A stretch of 64,000 nt of DNA from Tunicatimonas pelagia (lineage in GTDB: Bacteria > Bacteroidota > Bacteroidia > Cytophagales > Cyclobacteriaceae): assembly GCF_030506325.1 (NCBI RefSeq), contig NZ_CP120683.1, positions 3,361,001-3,425,000 on the forward strand, in the 5' to 3' direction. Position 1 is the first letter of the stretch; the number at the start of each line of letters is the position of its first letter. Below, in pieces: positions 42,460-50,954 of the stretch. Position numbers and translations under genes: made by a program. A model generated the notes under the pieces. It made no database searches and was not told where the DNA came from. It saw only the letters and a program-made list of their open reading frames with translations.

Positions 42460-43875
42460 ATGCCACTTCATTCATCTATTACTGATCAACACCCTATTTT
42501 TTTGAGCTTCTACGGCGATGATTTCACCGGATCTACCGATGTGATGGAAGCTCTAGCACTCAACGGCATTCCTACGGCCCTATTTCTAGCTCCACCCAGT
42601 CCCGAAGAAATTGAGAAATTCTACCTGAAAAATACCGTAAGTGGCTCTGAAAGAAAACTGGCAGCCGTAGGTGTAGCGGGCATTAGCCGTAGTCTTTCCC
42701 CAGCAGAAATGGATGATTATCTTCCGCCTATTTTTGAGCAACTTAGCCAGATCGATAGTGCGTTTTTTCACTATAAAATCTGCTCTACTTTTGACTCATC
42801 TCCCCAGGTGGGCAGCATTGGGCACGCTACTGATTTAGCCTATCCTTATTTTTCTTCGGACTACATTCCGCTACTAGTTGGTGCTCCCTCGCTTAATCGC
42901 TTTTGTATCTTTGGAAATCTGTTCGCCCGGGTAGACGGAGCAACCTATCGGCTCGACCGTCACCCAACCATGTCGCGCCATCCGGTAACACCCATGCACG
43001 AAAGTGATTTACGCCAGCACCTAGCCAAGCAAACTAATCGCCCGGTACAATTGATGGATTTATTTACACTAGAATCCGATGAAGCTACTCAACAAGACAA
43101 ATTAAATGAACTAACGAAGCAGTCGGGCGATTATCTGCTTTTTGATACCTATAACGAAGAACATTTATTAGCCGTAGGGCAAATTCTATGGAATAAGCGA
43201 GCTAAATGTCGGCAATTGCTTGTAGGGGCTTCAGGCACGGAATACGCTATTTGCAACTACTTACAGCAGCAGGGGTTGCTAGAAAAACCTTCGCCACCTA
43301 GTTCACCTGGAAAAGCTGAACCGGTTATTGTGATGGCGGGTAGTTGCTCTCCTACTACCGCCGAGCAACTAAGGTGGATTATTCAGCAAGGGTTCGCTGA
43401 TATCCGAATTCGGAGTGAAAAATTAGTTCACCCGGATAAACGTGATGCTGAGATACAGCGAGTAGAAACGCTAGCGTTAGAAGCATTAGGCAGAAAACAG
43501 CCCGTTGCTATGTATACCGCTCTAGGTCCCGACGATCGGAGTATTGCTACTACCAACCAGCGGAAGCAAATACTTGGATTAGATAAAACGCCTACTAGTG
43601 CCTTACTAGCTGGGGCACAGGGGAAGATACTAAAATCATTATTAGAAAAAACCTCAGTAAAACGAGTAGTAAGTGCCGGAGGGGACACCTCGGGCTACAT
43701 TGCCCAGGAACTAGGAATTTACGCTCTGGAAACACTCATGCCGATTGCCCCCGGAGTGCCACTGTGCACCGCTCACGCTCACGATGCTCGTTTCGATGGA
43801 CTACAAATTGCCATGAAAGGAGGACAAAACGGAAAAACCGATTACTTTGCTTCTATTGTACAAGGTAGTGCTTAG
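42460..43875 (+). CDS. oiaK: Four-carbon acid sugar kinase family protein, likely 3-oxo-isoapionate kinase
   Basis: A 471-residue DUF1537 kinase. The sugar-acid site is FYGDDFTGSTDVMEALALNG (N-terminal Asp pair). The ATP-binding domain carries VVSAGGDTSGYIAQELGI, LMPIAPGVPLC and MKGGQNGKTDYF. Family members phosphorylate four-carbon or related sugar acids. The next gene is an ApnO-like dehydrogenase, and in characterised D-apionate pathways the DUF1537 partner is 3-oxo-isoapionate kinase (OiaK). The symbol rests on this context. Repeat copy C separates the two genes. Confidence 0.65.
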   Translation: MPLHSSITDQHPIFLSFYGDDFTGSTDVMEALALNGIPTALFLAPPSPEEIEKFYLKNTVSGSERKLAAVGVAGISRSLSPAEMDDYLPPIFEQLSQIDSAFFHYKICSTFDSSPQVGSIGHATDLAYPYFSSDYIPLLVGAPSLNRFCIFGNLFARVDGATYRLDRHPTMSRHPVTPMHESDLRQHLAKQTNRPVQLMDLFTLESDEATQQDKLNELTKQSGDYLLFDTYNEEHLLAVGQILWNKRAKCRQLLVGASGTEYAICNYLQQQGLLEKPSPPSSPGKAEPVIVMAGSCSPTTAEQLRWIIQQGFADIRIRSEKLVHPDKRDAEIQRVETLALEALGRKQPVAMYTALGPDDRSIATTNQRKQILGLDKTPTSALLAGAQGKILKSLLEKTSVKRVVSAGGDTSGYIAQELGIYALETLMPIAPGVPLCTAHAHDARFDGLQIAMKGGQNGKTDYFASIVQGSA

Positions 43876-44010
43876 TATTTTAGTGTTATTGTATTAAGTA
43901 GTCAGTTCATGCCACTTATAAGGTCTACAACACACTACACCAAACACTGTAACACCGAAACACCGAAACACTATCGTACTGTAACACCAAAGAACCATAA
44001 CACCCTAAAA
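43876..44010. repeat. AACAC/GTGTT intergenic repeat, copy C
   Basis: GTGTTATTG on the left; a tandem run of CACTGTAACACCGAAACACCGAAACACTATCGTACTGTAACACC on the right (units of 8-9 bases), shown here by its unit only: AACACCGA repeated. It lies between the kinase and ApnO-like genes and may fold back on itself. Confidence 0.6.
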
Positions 44011-44020
44011 CTATTTAATT

Positions 44021-44851
44021 ATGAAAAATGTCGTTTTAGTCGGAGCAGGAGGAAAGATGGGGATGCGAACTACCGCTAACCTGAAGGGAAATGCAAATTA
44101 TGAAGTTTTTTACTTGGAAGTAAGCGAGGTGGGTATTGCTCGTTTGCAGGAAAAAGGCGTTCACGTTTCTCAGCCTGAAGATGTACTACCTGAAGCTGAC
44201 ATCGTGATTCTGGCGGTGCCCGATGTAGCGATTAAGAGCGTAGCCTCGAGTATCGTTCCTCAGATGAAGTCGGGGGCAATGGCGGTTACGCTAGACCCGG
44301 CTGCCCCTTGCGCCGGACATTTGCCTGAGCGTGAAGATGTAACCTATTTTGCGGCTCACCCCTCCCACCCTTCAGTATTTAACTGGGAACCCAATGAAGA
44401 AGCTCACTACGACTATTTTGGTGGAATTGCGGCCAAGCAAACCATTGTGTGCGCTTTGATTCAGGGACCGGAGGAAGATTATGCCGTTGGCGAAGCATTG
44501 GCTAAGGAAATGTACAAGCCCGTGACCAAATCCCATCGTGTTACTATTGAGCAAATGGGCATTCTGGAACCGGCTTTATCCGAAACCTTCGGGGCTGCTG
44601 TGGTTACCGTGATGAAAGAAGCCGTAGATACGGTAGTGGCGAAAGGTGTACCGAAGGAAGCCGCTTATGATTTCTTCTTGGGTCACATCAATATCGAGTT
44701 GGCACTGCTATTTGATCAATTACCCGGTGGGGTATTCTCCGATGCTGCTCAGAAAGCTATCATCTACGGAATTCCGCGCATTTTTAAAGATGATTGGAAA
44801 GATGTATTTGAGTGGGAAAATGTAATGGATCAGATCAAGGCGATTACCTAG
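44021..44851 (+). CDS. apnO: ApnO-like dehydrogenase (D-apionate oxidoisomerase)
   Basis: A 276-residue NAD-dependent protein. The Rossmann start KNVVLVGAGGKMGMRTTANL is followed by EADIVILAVPDVAIKSV and a helical C-terminal phosphogluconate-dehydrogenase-like domain (AHPSHPSVFNWEPNEEA, KSHRVTIEQMGILEPALSETF, HINIELALLFDQLPGGVFSDAA). The length and domain pair fit the ApnO family, which oxidises and isomerises D-apionate to 3-oxo-isoapionate. The adjacent DUF1537 kinase supports this. The third enzyme (RuBisCO-like OiaX or a lyase) is not in the window. Confidence 0.65.
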   Translation: MKNVVLVGAGGKMGMRTTANLKGNANYEVFYLEVSEVGIARLQEKGVHVSQPEDVLPEADIVILAVPDVAIKSVASSIVPQMKSGAMAVTLDPAAPCAGHLPEREDVTYFAAHPSHPSVFNWEPNEEAHYDYFGGIAAKQTIVCALIQGPEEDYAVGEALAKEMYKPVTKSHRVTIEQMGILEPALSETFGAAVVTVMKEAVDTVVAKGVPKEAAYDFFLGHINIELALLFDQLPGGVFSDAAQKAIIYGIPRIFKDDWKDVFEWENVMDQIKAIT

Positions 44852-45131
44852 ATACTTCGGAAGTTTACCTTCACCAGCCGCCCGATCATCGGTAGACAAT
44901 TGCCCAGGAGCTATTGCATCTGATTAAATCCAATGCCGAAACTGCTCGTCTGCCTAGTTAATCACCCGCTCAACTTCGGAAAGCTGAGAGGGCTTCTCGT
45001 TCTTACGAAGAAGTTGTTCAGAAATACGAAGAGAACCTTGGTTGAACAAAGTGAGTACCGGGGTCTCTTACATATAAGAAAAGAGACCCCGGAATTTGCG
45101 CTGCTCATCCGGGGATAATTTAGTTGTTAAC
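44852..45131. other. 280-base region with decayed frame and terminator
   Basis: The plus strand reads QTIAQELLHLIKSNAETARL and, after a stop at about 44958, SPAQLRKAERASRSYEEVVQ, so it looks like a decayed C-terminus of an unrecognised protein. A strong terminator follows at 45058-45092. Confidence 0.4.
45058..45092. terminator. Bidirectional terminator
   Basis: CCGGGGTCTCTT and AAGAGACCCCGG form a perfect 12-bp stem with an 11-base loop between the convergent apnO and VPS10-like genes. Confidence 0.85.
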
Positions 45132-48100
45132 TTACCTGTTCGGACCAATAGGTGGAACAGGCTCGCCTTCTACCCAGGGGGCACCCGCTTCCATCAGAGC
45201 TTTGGCTATTTCAGACATCTCGTTCTGGGTAGACTCCAGTTCGGTATGAATCTCCTGAACCTGATTTTTCACAATAGCTAGTGTTTTTTGGTGGGTTTCG
45301 GTAGGGCCGTAAGTAGAGTGGCCGATGCCAATTTCTAGTGAGAACAGCCGCTGCCCTACGGTTGGTTTGGTCTTCTCACCTACCGCGAGCTTAGCAGGAT
45401 TGCCACTTAGCGTTTCTTCCATTCCCAATAGGTTCTGCTTTACTTTGTATAATCGCTGATCTAGCGCCCCGGGAACTACCGGAGCTTGGGCTAAAGCGGT
45501 TTGCATTCGGTCAGCTTTGGTTAAAGCGTTATTTAACGAAACTTCTAGAGCGGTAGCCGAACGTAAAGCATCCTCATAAGATCGCCAGAACTGAGCCGTC
45601 TCCTGAGCCGTAGCTCCTTCCAATGCTCCGTCGCGCAGTGGTACTACTTCAAAGCTGACTGACTCAGAGAGCTTGGTTACCTCACCATCTACCTGCTTGT
45701 ACAGCGTAGCGGTATAAGTGCCAGGTGTGACCATAAAACCCTGCGGAAGTTCATCCTCAGCAGGTTCTTTGTCTAAATGAATAGGATAGGGTGATGGATA
45801 GCGTAAATCCCAGGCAATGCGATGAAAACCACTTTCGGTAGAACCATCTACTCGGCGGATGGCGTTACCCTGATTGTCTTTAACTGCAATCCAGATTTTC
45901 GGCTCCGCCTGAGTCATTTCGGTAGCTAATTTATCCCAACCGGGGAAAGGTACATTTTGATTCTGGGCGGTCAAGGTTTCTTCCTGCTTCATGCGCTGCT
46001 CTTCCTGAGTCGTCAGCCCGTCTTTCAGGTAGTAAGTAAAAACAGCACCAAAGGGAGGATTGGGTGCTACGAAATGAGAAGCACCCTGCGAACCTTTTTC
46101 ATCGTCAAAACTTAAATGCGAGCGAGGCACGTACCAATCAGCATCTTGAGGTTCGAATAATGTAGCTTCGGCTAGTAGTTGCTCTTCGGATAAGTTTCGT
46201 AATGCACTGTAATCATCCAAAATGAAGATTCCACGACCGAAAGAAGCTACCACCAGGTCATCTTCCCGCTTCTGAATCGCCAAATCGCGGAAAGAAATAG
46301 TAGGCAAGCCTCCGGTCAGTTCTGTCCACTGCGCCCCACTATCATTAGTGAAGTAAATTCCGAATTCCGTCGCCAGAAACATGAGGTTTTTATCTACGTG
46401 ATCTTGCACAATACGCCATAGCAGCGTGCGGTCAGGAAGGTCACTGGCCATCGGCTGCCAGGTACGTCCTCGGTCAGTACTCTTCACCAAATACGGTTGA
46501 AAATCGCCGTATTTATGATTATCCAGTACTATGTAAACGGTATTAGCATCGTGTAAGTCAGCTTTAATATCGTTTACAAAAGCAGTGGCCGGAACGCTGG
46601 GCATACTGCCTACGTCAATCTTGCGCCAGTTGGCACCTCCATCTTCGGTTACCTGCACAATACCATCGTCGGTTCCGGCGTAGATCAACCCTTCCTGCTG
46701 CGGTGATTCCGCTAAAGAAGTGATGGTATTATAGTTAGACATAGCACCCACATCCCAGGCTCCATCGTAGCTTTGCACTCGTTCCATAATCGGTAATGTA
46801 AAGCGATCTTGATTTTTGGTTAGATCACCGGAAATAGCCGTCCAGGCATCGCCCCGGTTATCAGACTGCCAGACCCGCTGAGAAGCAAAATAAATTTTAG
46901 TTGGGTTGTGCGGGCTTACCAGAATAGGTGAGTCCCAGTTGAAGCGTTCGTAGTCTTCGTCGGCATCGGGCTGAGGTTGAATATCTACTACTTCACCGGT
47001 AGTCATATCAATGCGCGATAGTGTTCCTTCTTGCCGTTCCGCGTACACAATGTCAGGGTTACCGGGTTCGGTAGCAGGTTGGTGCCCGTCCCAATTGAGT
47101 ACCACTCGCCAGTCCGAATTCTGAATGCCGTGTACGTTGTCGGTTTGAGATGGTCCGCCTTGCGTACTGTTGTCCTGCGTACCGCCGTAGATATTGTAAA
47201 ATGGTTCCGCATCGTCCAACGCAATTTTGTAGTACTGCGTAACTGGTAAATTTTCCATAAATCGCCAGTTGGCTCCCAGATCAAAACTTTCGTATAGTCC
47301 ACCGTCGGTACCGACTAATAAGTATTCCGGATCATCTTCTCGAAAGGCAACGGCGTGGTTATCACCGTGCTTGTGGGCATTGTTCAGTCGCTTAAAGGTC
47401 TTTCCGCCGTCTTCTGAGTATTGCATGTGAGAATCAACCAAGTAGAGTCGTTCAAATTGATGAGGCGAAGCGTACAATTCTTGGTAGTAATGAGGCCCAG
47501 TAGCCCCAGCTACGGCATCAGATCGTTTTTCCCAGGTGCCACCTCGATCAGCCGAACGATACACGCCCCCGGTACGACGGTCTAATTCAATTGCCGCATA
47601 CACAATATCGGGCTGCTGAGGTGAGATTGCTAAACCAATTTTACCCATATTACCTTCAGGTAAGCCGGTAGTTAGTTCTTCCCAAGTTTCCCCACCATCC
47701 TGACTGCGGTGAATACCCGAACCCGGACCACCACCCAGGTAATTGGCTACGTTCCGGTGGCGCTGCCAGGTAGCGGCGTACATCCAATCGGGGTTACGCG
47801 GATCAACCATAATATCGGTTACACCAATCCACTCATCGTCACCCAGGGTTTTATTCCAGTTTTTACCGCCATCGGTAGATTTGTAGAGCCCTCGCTCGCC
47901 ACCTTTGTTCCAGAGCGGTCCCTGAGCTGCTACCCAGATTACATCCGAGTTTTCAGGGTGAACAATGATTTTAGAGATGTGCTCTGACGCTTGTAGCCCC
48001 ATATTCTTCCAGGTCTGACCACCGTCGGCACTACGATAAATTCCATCGCCGTAACCTACGTGACGGCCTCCCACATTCTCGCCAGTCCCTACCCAAACAA

Positions 48101-48446
48101 CGTGCGGGTTCATTGGATCAACGGTTACACAGCCGATGGAGTAAGAGCTCTGATCGTCAAAAATAGGCTTAAAAGTGACCCCAGCGTTAGTCGTTTTCCA
48201 GACACCTCCCGAGCCAACAGCCACATACCAGGTGTTCTGATCTTCGGGGTGAATGGCTACATCGGCGATTCGCCCCGACATAAAACCCGGACCAAGACTG
48301 CGGAATGCAAGTCCGGCAAAAGTAGAATCAGCCATCGTACTGGATGGGCTGTTTTCGCTACTGCGGTTTCTTCTTTGAGCGTAATTATCGTAGATAATCA
48401 CCAGCAATAGTCCGATTGCTAGAAGGGAAGGGAAAAATCTTTTCAT
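45132..48446 (-). CDS. Secreted BNR/VPS10-like beta-propeller protein
   Basis: A 1104-residue exported protein (signal ~1-23). The N-terminal ~750 residues are BNR/Asp-box propeller repeats: GGVWKTTNAGVTF, DGIYRSADGGQTWKN, RGLYKSTDGGKNWN, SGIHRSQDGGETWEEL, GGVYRSADRGGTWE and more (the SxDxGxTW pattern). They resemble sialidase- or photosystem-assembly-factor propellers and the VPS10/sortilin fold. The C-terminal ~300 residues hold an Ig-like FTYYLKDG region and a helical tail. No catalytic residues could be placed, so function is unknown (binding protein or peptidase-associated). Stands alone, close to a terminator. Confidence 0.8.
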   Translation of the reverse strand: MKRFFPSLLAIGLLLVIIYDNYAQRRNRSSENSPSSTMADSTFAGLAFRSLGPGFMSGRIADVAIHPEDQNTWYVAVGSGGVWKTTNAGVTFKPIFDDQSSYSIGCVTVDPMNPHVVWVGTGENVGGRHVGYGDGIYRSADGGQTWKNMGLQASEHISKIIVHPENSDVIWVAAQGPLWNKGGERGLYKSTDGGKNWNKTLGDDEWIGVTDIMVDPRNPDWMYAATWQRHRNVANYLGGGPGSGIHRSQDGGETWEELTTGLPEGNMGKIGLAISPQQPDIVYAAIELDRRTGGVYRSADRGGTWEKRSDAVAGATGPHYYQELYASPHQFERLYLVDSHMQYSEDGGKTFKRLNNAHKHGDNHAVAFREDDPEYLLVGTDGGLYESFDLGANWRFMENLPVTQYYKIALDDAEPFYNIYGGTQDNSTQGGPSQTDNVHGIQNSDWRVVLNWDGHQPATEPGNPDIVYAERQEGTLSRIDMTTGEVVDIQPQPDADEDYERFNWDSPILVSPHNPTKIYFASQRVWQSDNRGDAWTAISGDLTKNQDRFTLPIMERVQSYDGAWDVGAMSNYNTITSLAESPQQEGLIYAGTDDGIVQVTEDGGANWRKIDVGSMPSVPATAFVNDIKADLHDANTVYIVLDNHKYGDFQPYLVKSTDRGRTWQPMASDLPDRTLLWRIVQDHVDKNLMFLATEFGIYFTNDSGAQWTELTGGLPTISFRDLAIQKREDDLVVASFGRGIFILDDYSALRNLSEEQLLAEATLFEPQDADWYVPRSHLSFDDEKGSQGASHFVAPNPPFGAVFTYYLKDGLTTQEEQRMKQEETLTAQNQNVPFPGWDKLATEMTQAEPKIWIAVKDNQGNAIRRVDGSTESGFHRIAWDLRYPSPYPIHLDKEPAEDELPQGFMVTPGTYTATLYKQVDGEVTKLSESVSFEVVPLRDGALEGATAQETAQFWRSYEDALRSATALEVSLNNALTKADRMQTALAQAPVVPGALDQRLYKVKQNLLGMEETLSGNPAKLAVGEKTKPTVGQRLFSLEIGIGHSTYGPTETHQKTLAIVKNQVQEIHTELESTQNEMSEIAKALMEAGAPWVEGEPVPPIGPNR

Positions 48447-48830
48447 AACAAGGTTTGTAGTGTTTGTGAAAATTATATCAGGATCAACTGAGTTTTGCGA
48501 GCCTGATCAGGATAAGGCTATTTTGATTACGGAAGGTCAGTGTAACAAGAAATGGTAACTATGAATTTGTATTACATTTACTTTTGAGTAGTAATGTAAA
48601 GATAAGATATTATTCGGTTCTTAAAAGATATACCCAAACTCGCAATGACATTTAAAATGTATAATTATAGTTTGTTGAGCTAGCAGTTTCCAACCACTTT
48701 TTATCTTCTCCTTCTTCGTTAAGAGACTCTCTAATTATCGCTCAGTCGTTAATGTCTATCATTTGAATTTGTTATTTTCTTAAATCCTCCCAACCCCCTT
48801 TAAAAAAGAGGGAGACAGAAAACATGAATT
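48447..48830. other. 384-base intergenic region (VPS10-like / GH97)
   Basis: AT-rich. It contains a fold-back at 48572-48599 (TTACATT...AATGTAA) and a copy of the CCCCCTTT palindromic repeat at 48782-48814, 17 bases after the GH97 stop. No gene was seen. Confidence 0.55.
48782..48814. repeat. Palindromic repeat CCCCCTTT...AAAGAGGG, copy 2
   Basis: Related to 30467-30500 (reverse orientation). It starts AAATCCTCCCAACCCCCTTT here. It follows the GH97 stop directly and could act as a terminator. Confidence 0.7.
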
Positions 48831-50837
48831 TTATTCCTGATAAATTCGGGCTACGTAGCCACCGCCGGGTGCCATTTTTGCAGTAATCTGGTGATTTTTG
48901 GGTACTTCTGTAGATACTTTTCGGTAATCCTGAGCGGTTTTGTGGGCGTTGATGCCATCTTGAAAGACTTCTGCCTGATACTTTCCATCAGCTAGAAAAG
49001 ATAAGTCTAGCGTTATTTCGCGGGCATCCCAGTCGGTTAAAACACCTAAGTACCATTCATCTCCGCTACGACGGGCAATGGCTACGTAGTCACCTACTTT
49101 TCCATCCAATACTATGGTTTCGTCCCAGATAGTAGGTACCGTGGCAATAAAATCAGTGCATTCCGATTCTTCTTCGTAGGCAGTAGGGTCGTCGCAGAGC
49201 ATGTTGAAGGGGGACTCAAAAATTACGTACTGAGCCAACTGCCGGCAGCGGGTACCTTGGCTCATGGGTTCGGTAAACGCCGGATAGTAATTTTCTTTAA
49301 TGGCATTACGCATGGCTCCCTGAGTGTAGTCCATTGAGCCAGCGACCATGCGAATGAAGGGAATTTCTACATCGTAGGTTACTTGGTCTACATCGGGAGT
49401 GTCCCACTTCATTTGCTCCAGTCCGTGTACTCCTTCAAAGTTGAGCACATTGGGATAGGTTCGATTCAAGCCAGTGGGTTTGTACGCTCCGTGAAAATCC
49501 AGAAAGAGTTGGTGCTTGGCAGCTAACTCAGCAGCCCGGTAGTAAAAATTCACCGCTTCTTGGTCGTCCCGATCCATAAAGTCTACCTTGAAACCCTTTA
49601 CTCCCATATTAGAATAGTGTTTACAGACATTTTCCATATCGCGCTCAAAAGCGTGGTAACCAGCCCACAGTACAATATCTACTCCTTTCTGCTGGCCGTA
49701 GTTTACCAATTCGGGCAGATCGATTTCGGGAATAACTTGCATTAGGTCGGCCTCGCTATTGACGGACCAGCCTTCATCCAGAATAACGTACTCAATGCCC
49801 TGCTCGGCAGCAAAATCAATGTAGTACTTGTAGGTTTCATTATTAATTCCTGCTTCAAAGTCTACTCCGTACAGGTTCCAGGCATTCCACCAGTCCCAGG
49901 CCACTTTGCCAGGCTTGATCCAAGAAATATCCTCTACCCGCGAGGGTGAAGCCAATAAATACACCAGATCACTATCGGCCAGTTGCTTATCTTCCTCTGA
50001 GATCACCATCACCCGCCAGGGAAAAGCGCGACGACCTGGTACGCGGGCGATATAGTCTTTCCGTTCGGTTACGCGCATCTGCAAGTTATTATGCCCACCC
50101 TGTTCTTCTCGTTTAGGATAAGCAGCGAATACGGCATCTAGTGACTTTTCTTCGCCACCGGAGTTGAGGTACATACCCGGATAGTCTTCCAAATCGGACT
50201 CGGTGATGCACACCTTTTTTCCATTGCCCACATCTACTAGCGCCGGAAGAATAATCAGTCGCTTATCGTCCAATTGGGAGATGAGGGCTTTGTCGTAGGT
50301 ATTCTCGAAGGAACTCTCAAACTGCGGTTCGTAGCTGGTATGGTCATCTACGTTGGCATAGGGTGCCCAGACCGGGGCGTCTTGAGCGAAGTTAAAAGCT
50401 GCATTTTCATTCATCACCGTCAGGCTGTCTCGGCGGTCGGTCGCAAAGCGGTAGGCCACTCCTTCATTGTACGCCCGGAAGATAAGGTGGTAGTTACCTC
50501 GAAAGTTCAATCGTAACTCGTTGTAGTGGTCGCGAATCTCGCTACGCTTATAAAATGGTGATTCAATAGTTTGATCTACCTCGTCAGTCTTTTTGTTTCT
50601 CAAGTGGGAATTAGCTCCTAGCGTTTCATCATTTGCCAGCTCCATAGAAATTGGGGAAGGCGCAATTATCGGATCGGACTCATGGTTTACTGCAAAAGTA
50701 ATCTGATTGTTAAGGGTAATTTCTACCTGAATTTTTCCATCTGGCGAAGTAACGGTATGAGTAGATTGGGCTAGTGCTTGACTTGTAAAAAGCACAGCTA
50801 CCGCTAACGAGAATAGCCTAGTTAATAGTAGTTTCAT
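48831..50837 (-). CDS. GH97 alpha-glycosidase
   Basis: A 668-residue exported protein (signal ~1-23). The N-terminal GH97 beta-sandwich starts VTSPDGKIQVEITLNNQITF; the barrel includes VILDEGWSVNSEADLMQVIP and GVKGFKVDFMDRDDQEAVNF. The Asp in FKVDFM (D419) occupies the position of the nucleophile in retaining GH97 alpha-galactosidases; in inverting SusB-type glucosidases this residue is different and a Glu pair serves. A C-terminal sandwich ends WYLGVLTDWDAREITLDLSFL. Substrate: alpha-galactoside more likely than alpha-glucoside, but not proven. Monocistronic. Confidence 0.88.
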   Translation of the reverse strand: MKLLLTRLFSLAVAVLFTSQALAQSTHTVTSPDGKIQVEITLNNQITFAVNHESDPIIAPSPISMELANDETLGANSHLRNKKTDEVDQTIESPFYKRSEIRDHYNELRLNFRGNYHLIFRAYNEGVAYRFATDRRDSLTVMNENAAFNFAQDAPVWAPYANVDDHTSYEPQFESSFENTYDKALISQLDDKRLIILPALVDVGNGKKVCITESDLEDYPGMYLNSGGEEKSLDAVFAAYPKREEQGGHNNLQMRVTERKDYIARVPGRRAFPWRVMVISEEDKQLADSDLVYLLASPSRVEDISWIKPGKVAWDWWNAWNLYGVDFEAGINNETYKYYIDFAAEQGIEYVILDEGWSVNSEADLMQVIPEIDLPELVNYGQQKGVDIVLWAGYHAFERDMENVCKHYSNMGVKGFKVDFMDRDDQEAVNFYYRAAELAAKHQLFLDFHGAYKPTGLNRTYPNVLNFEGVHGLEQMKWDTPDVDQVTYDVEIPFIRMVAGSMDYTQGAMRNAIKENYYPAFTEPMSQGTRCRQLAQYVIFESPFNMLCDDPTAYEEESECTDFIATVPTIWDETIVLDGKVGDYVAIARRSGDEWYLGVLTDWDAREITLDLSFLADGKYQAEVFQDGINAHKTAQDYRKVSTEVPKNHQITAKMAPGGGYVARIYQE

Positions 50838-50954
50838 AGGGAAAGGTTAAGTACGCTGAGCAAGATACTTCCCTTTCCTAAAGATGTGAAATCAGGGCAG
50901 GTAAATATAAATTTGATACTAAAATTATAGCCAACTTAAAGAGTGTAAACGACA

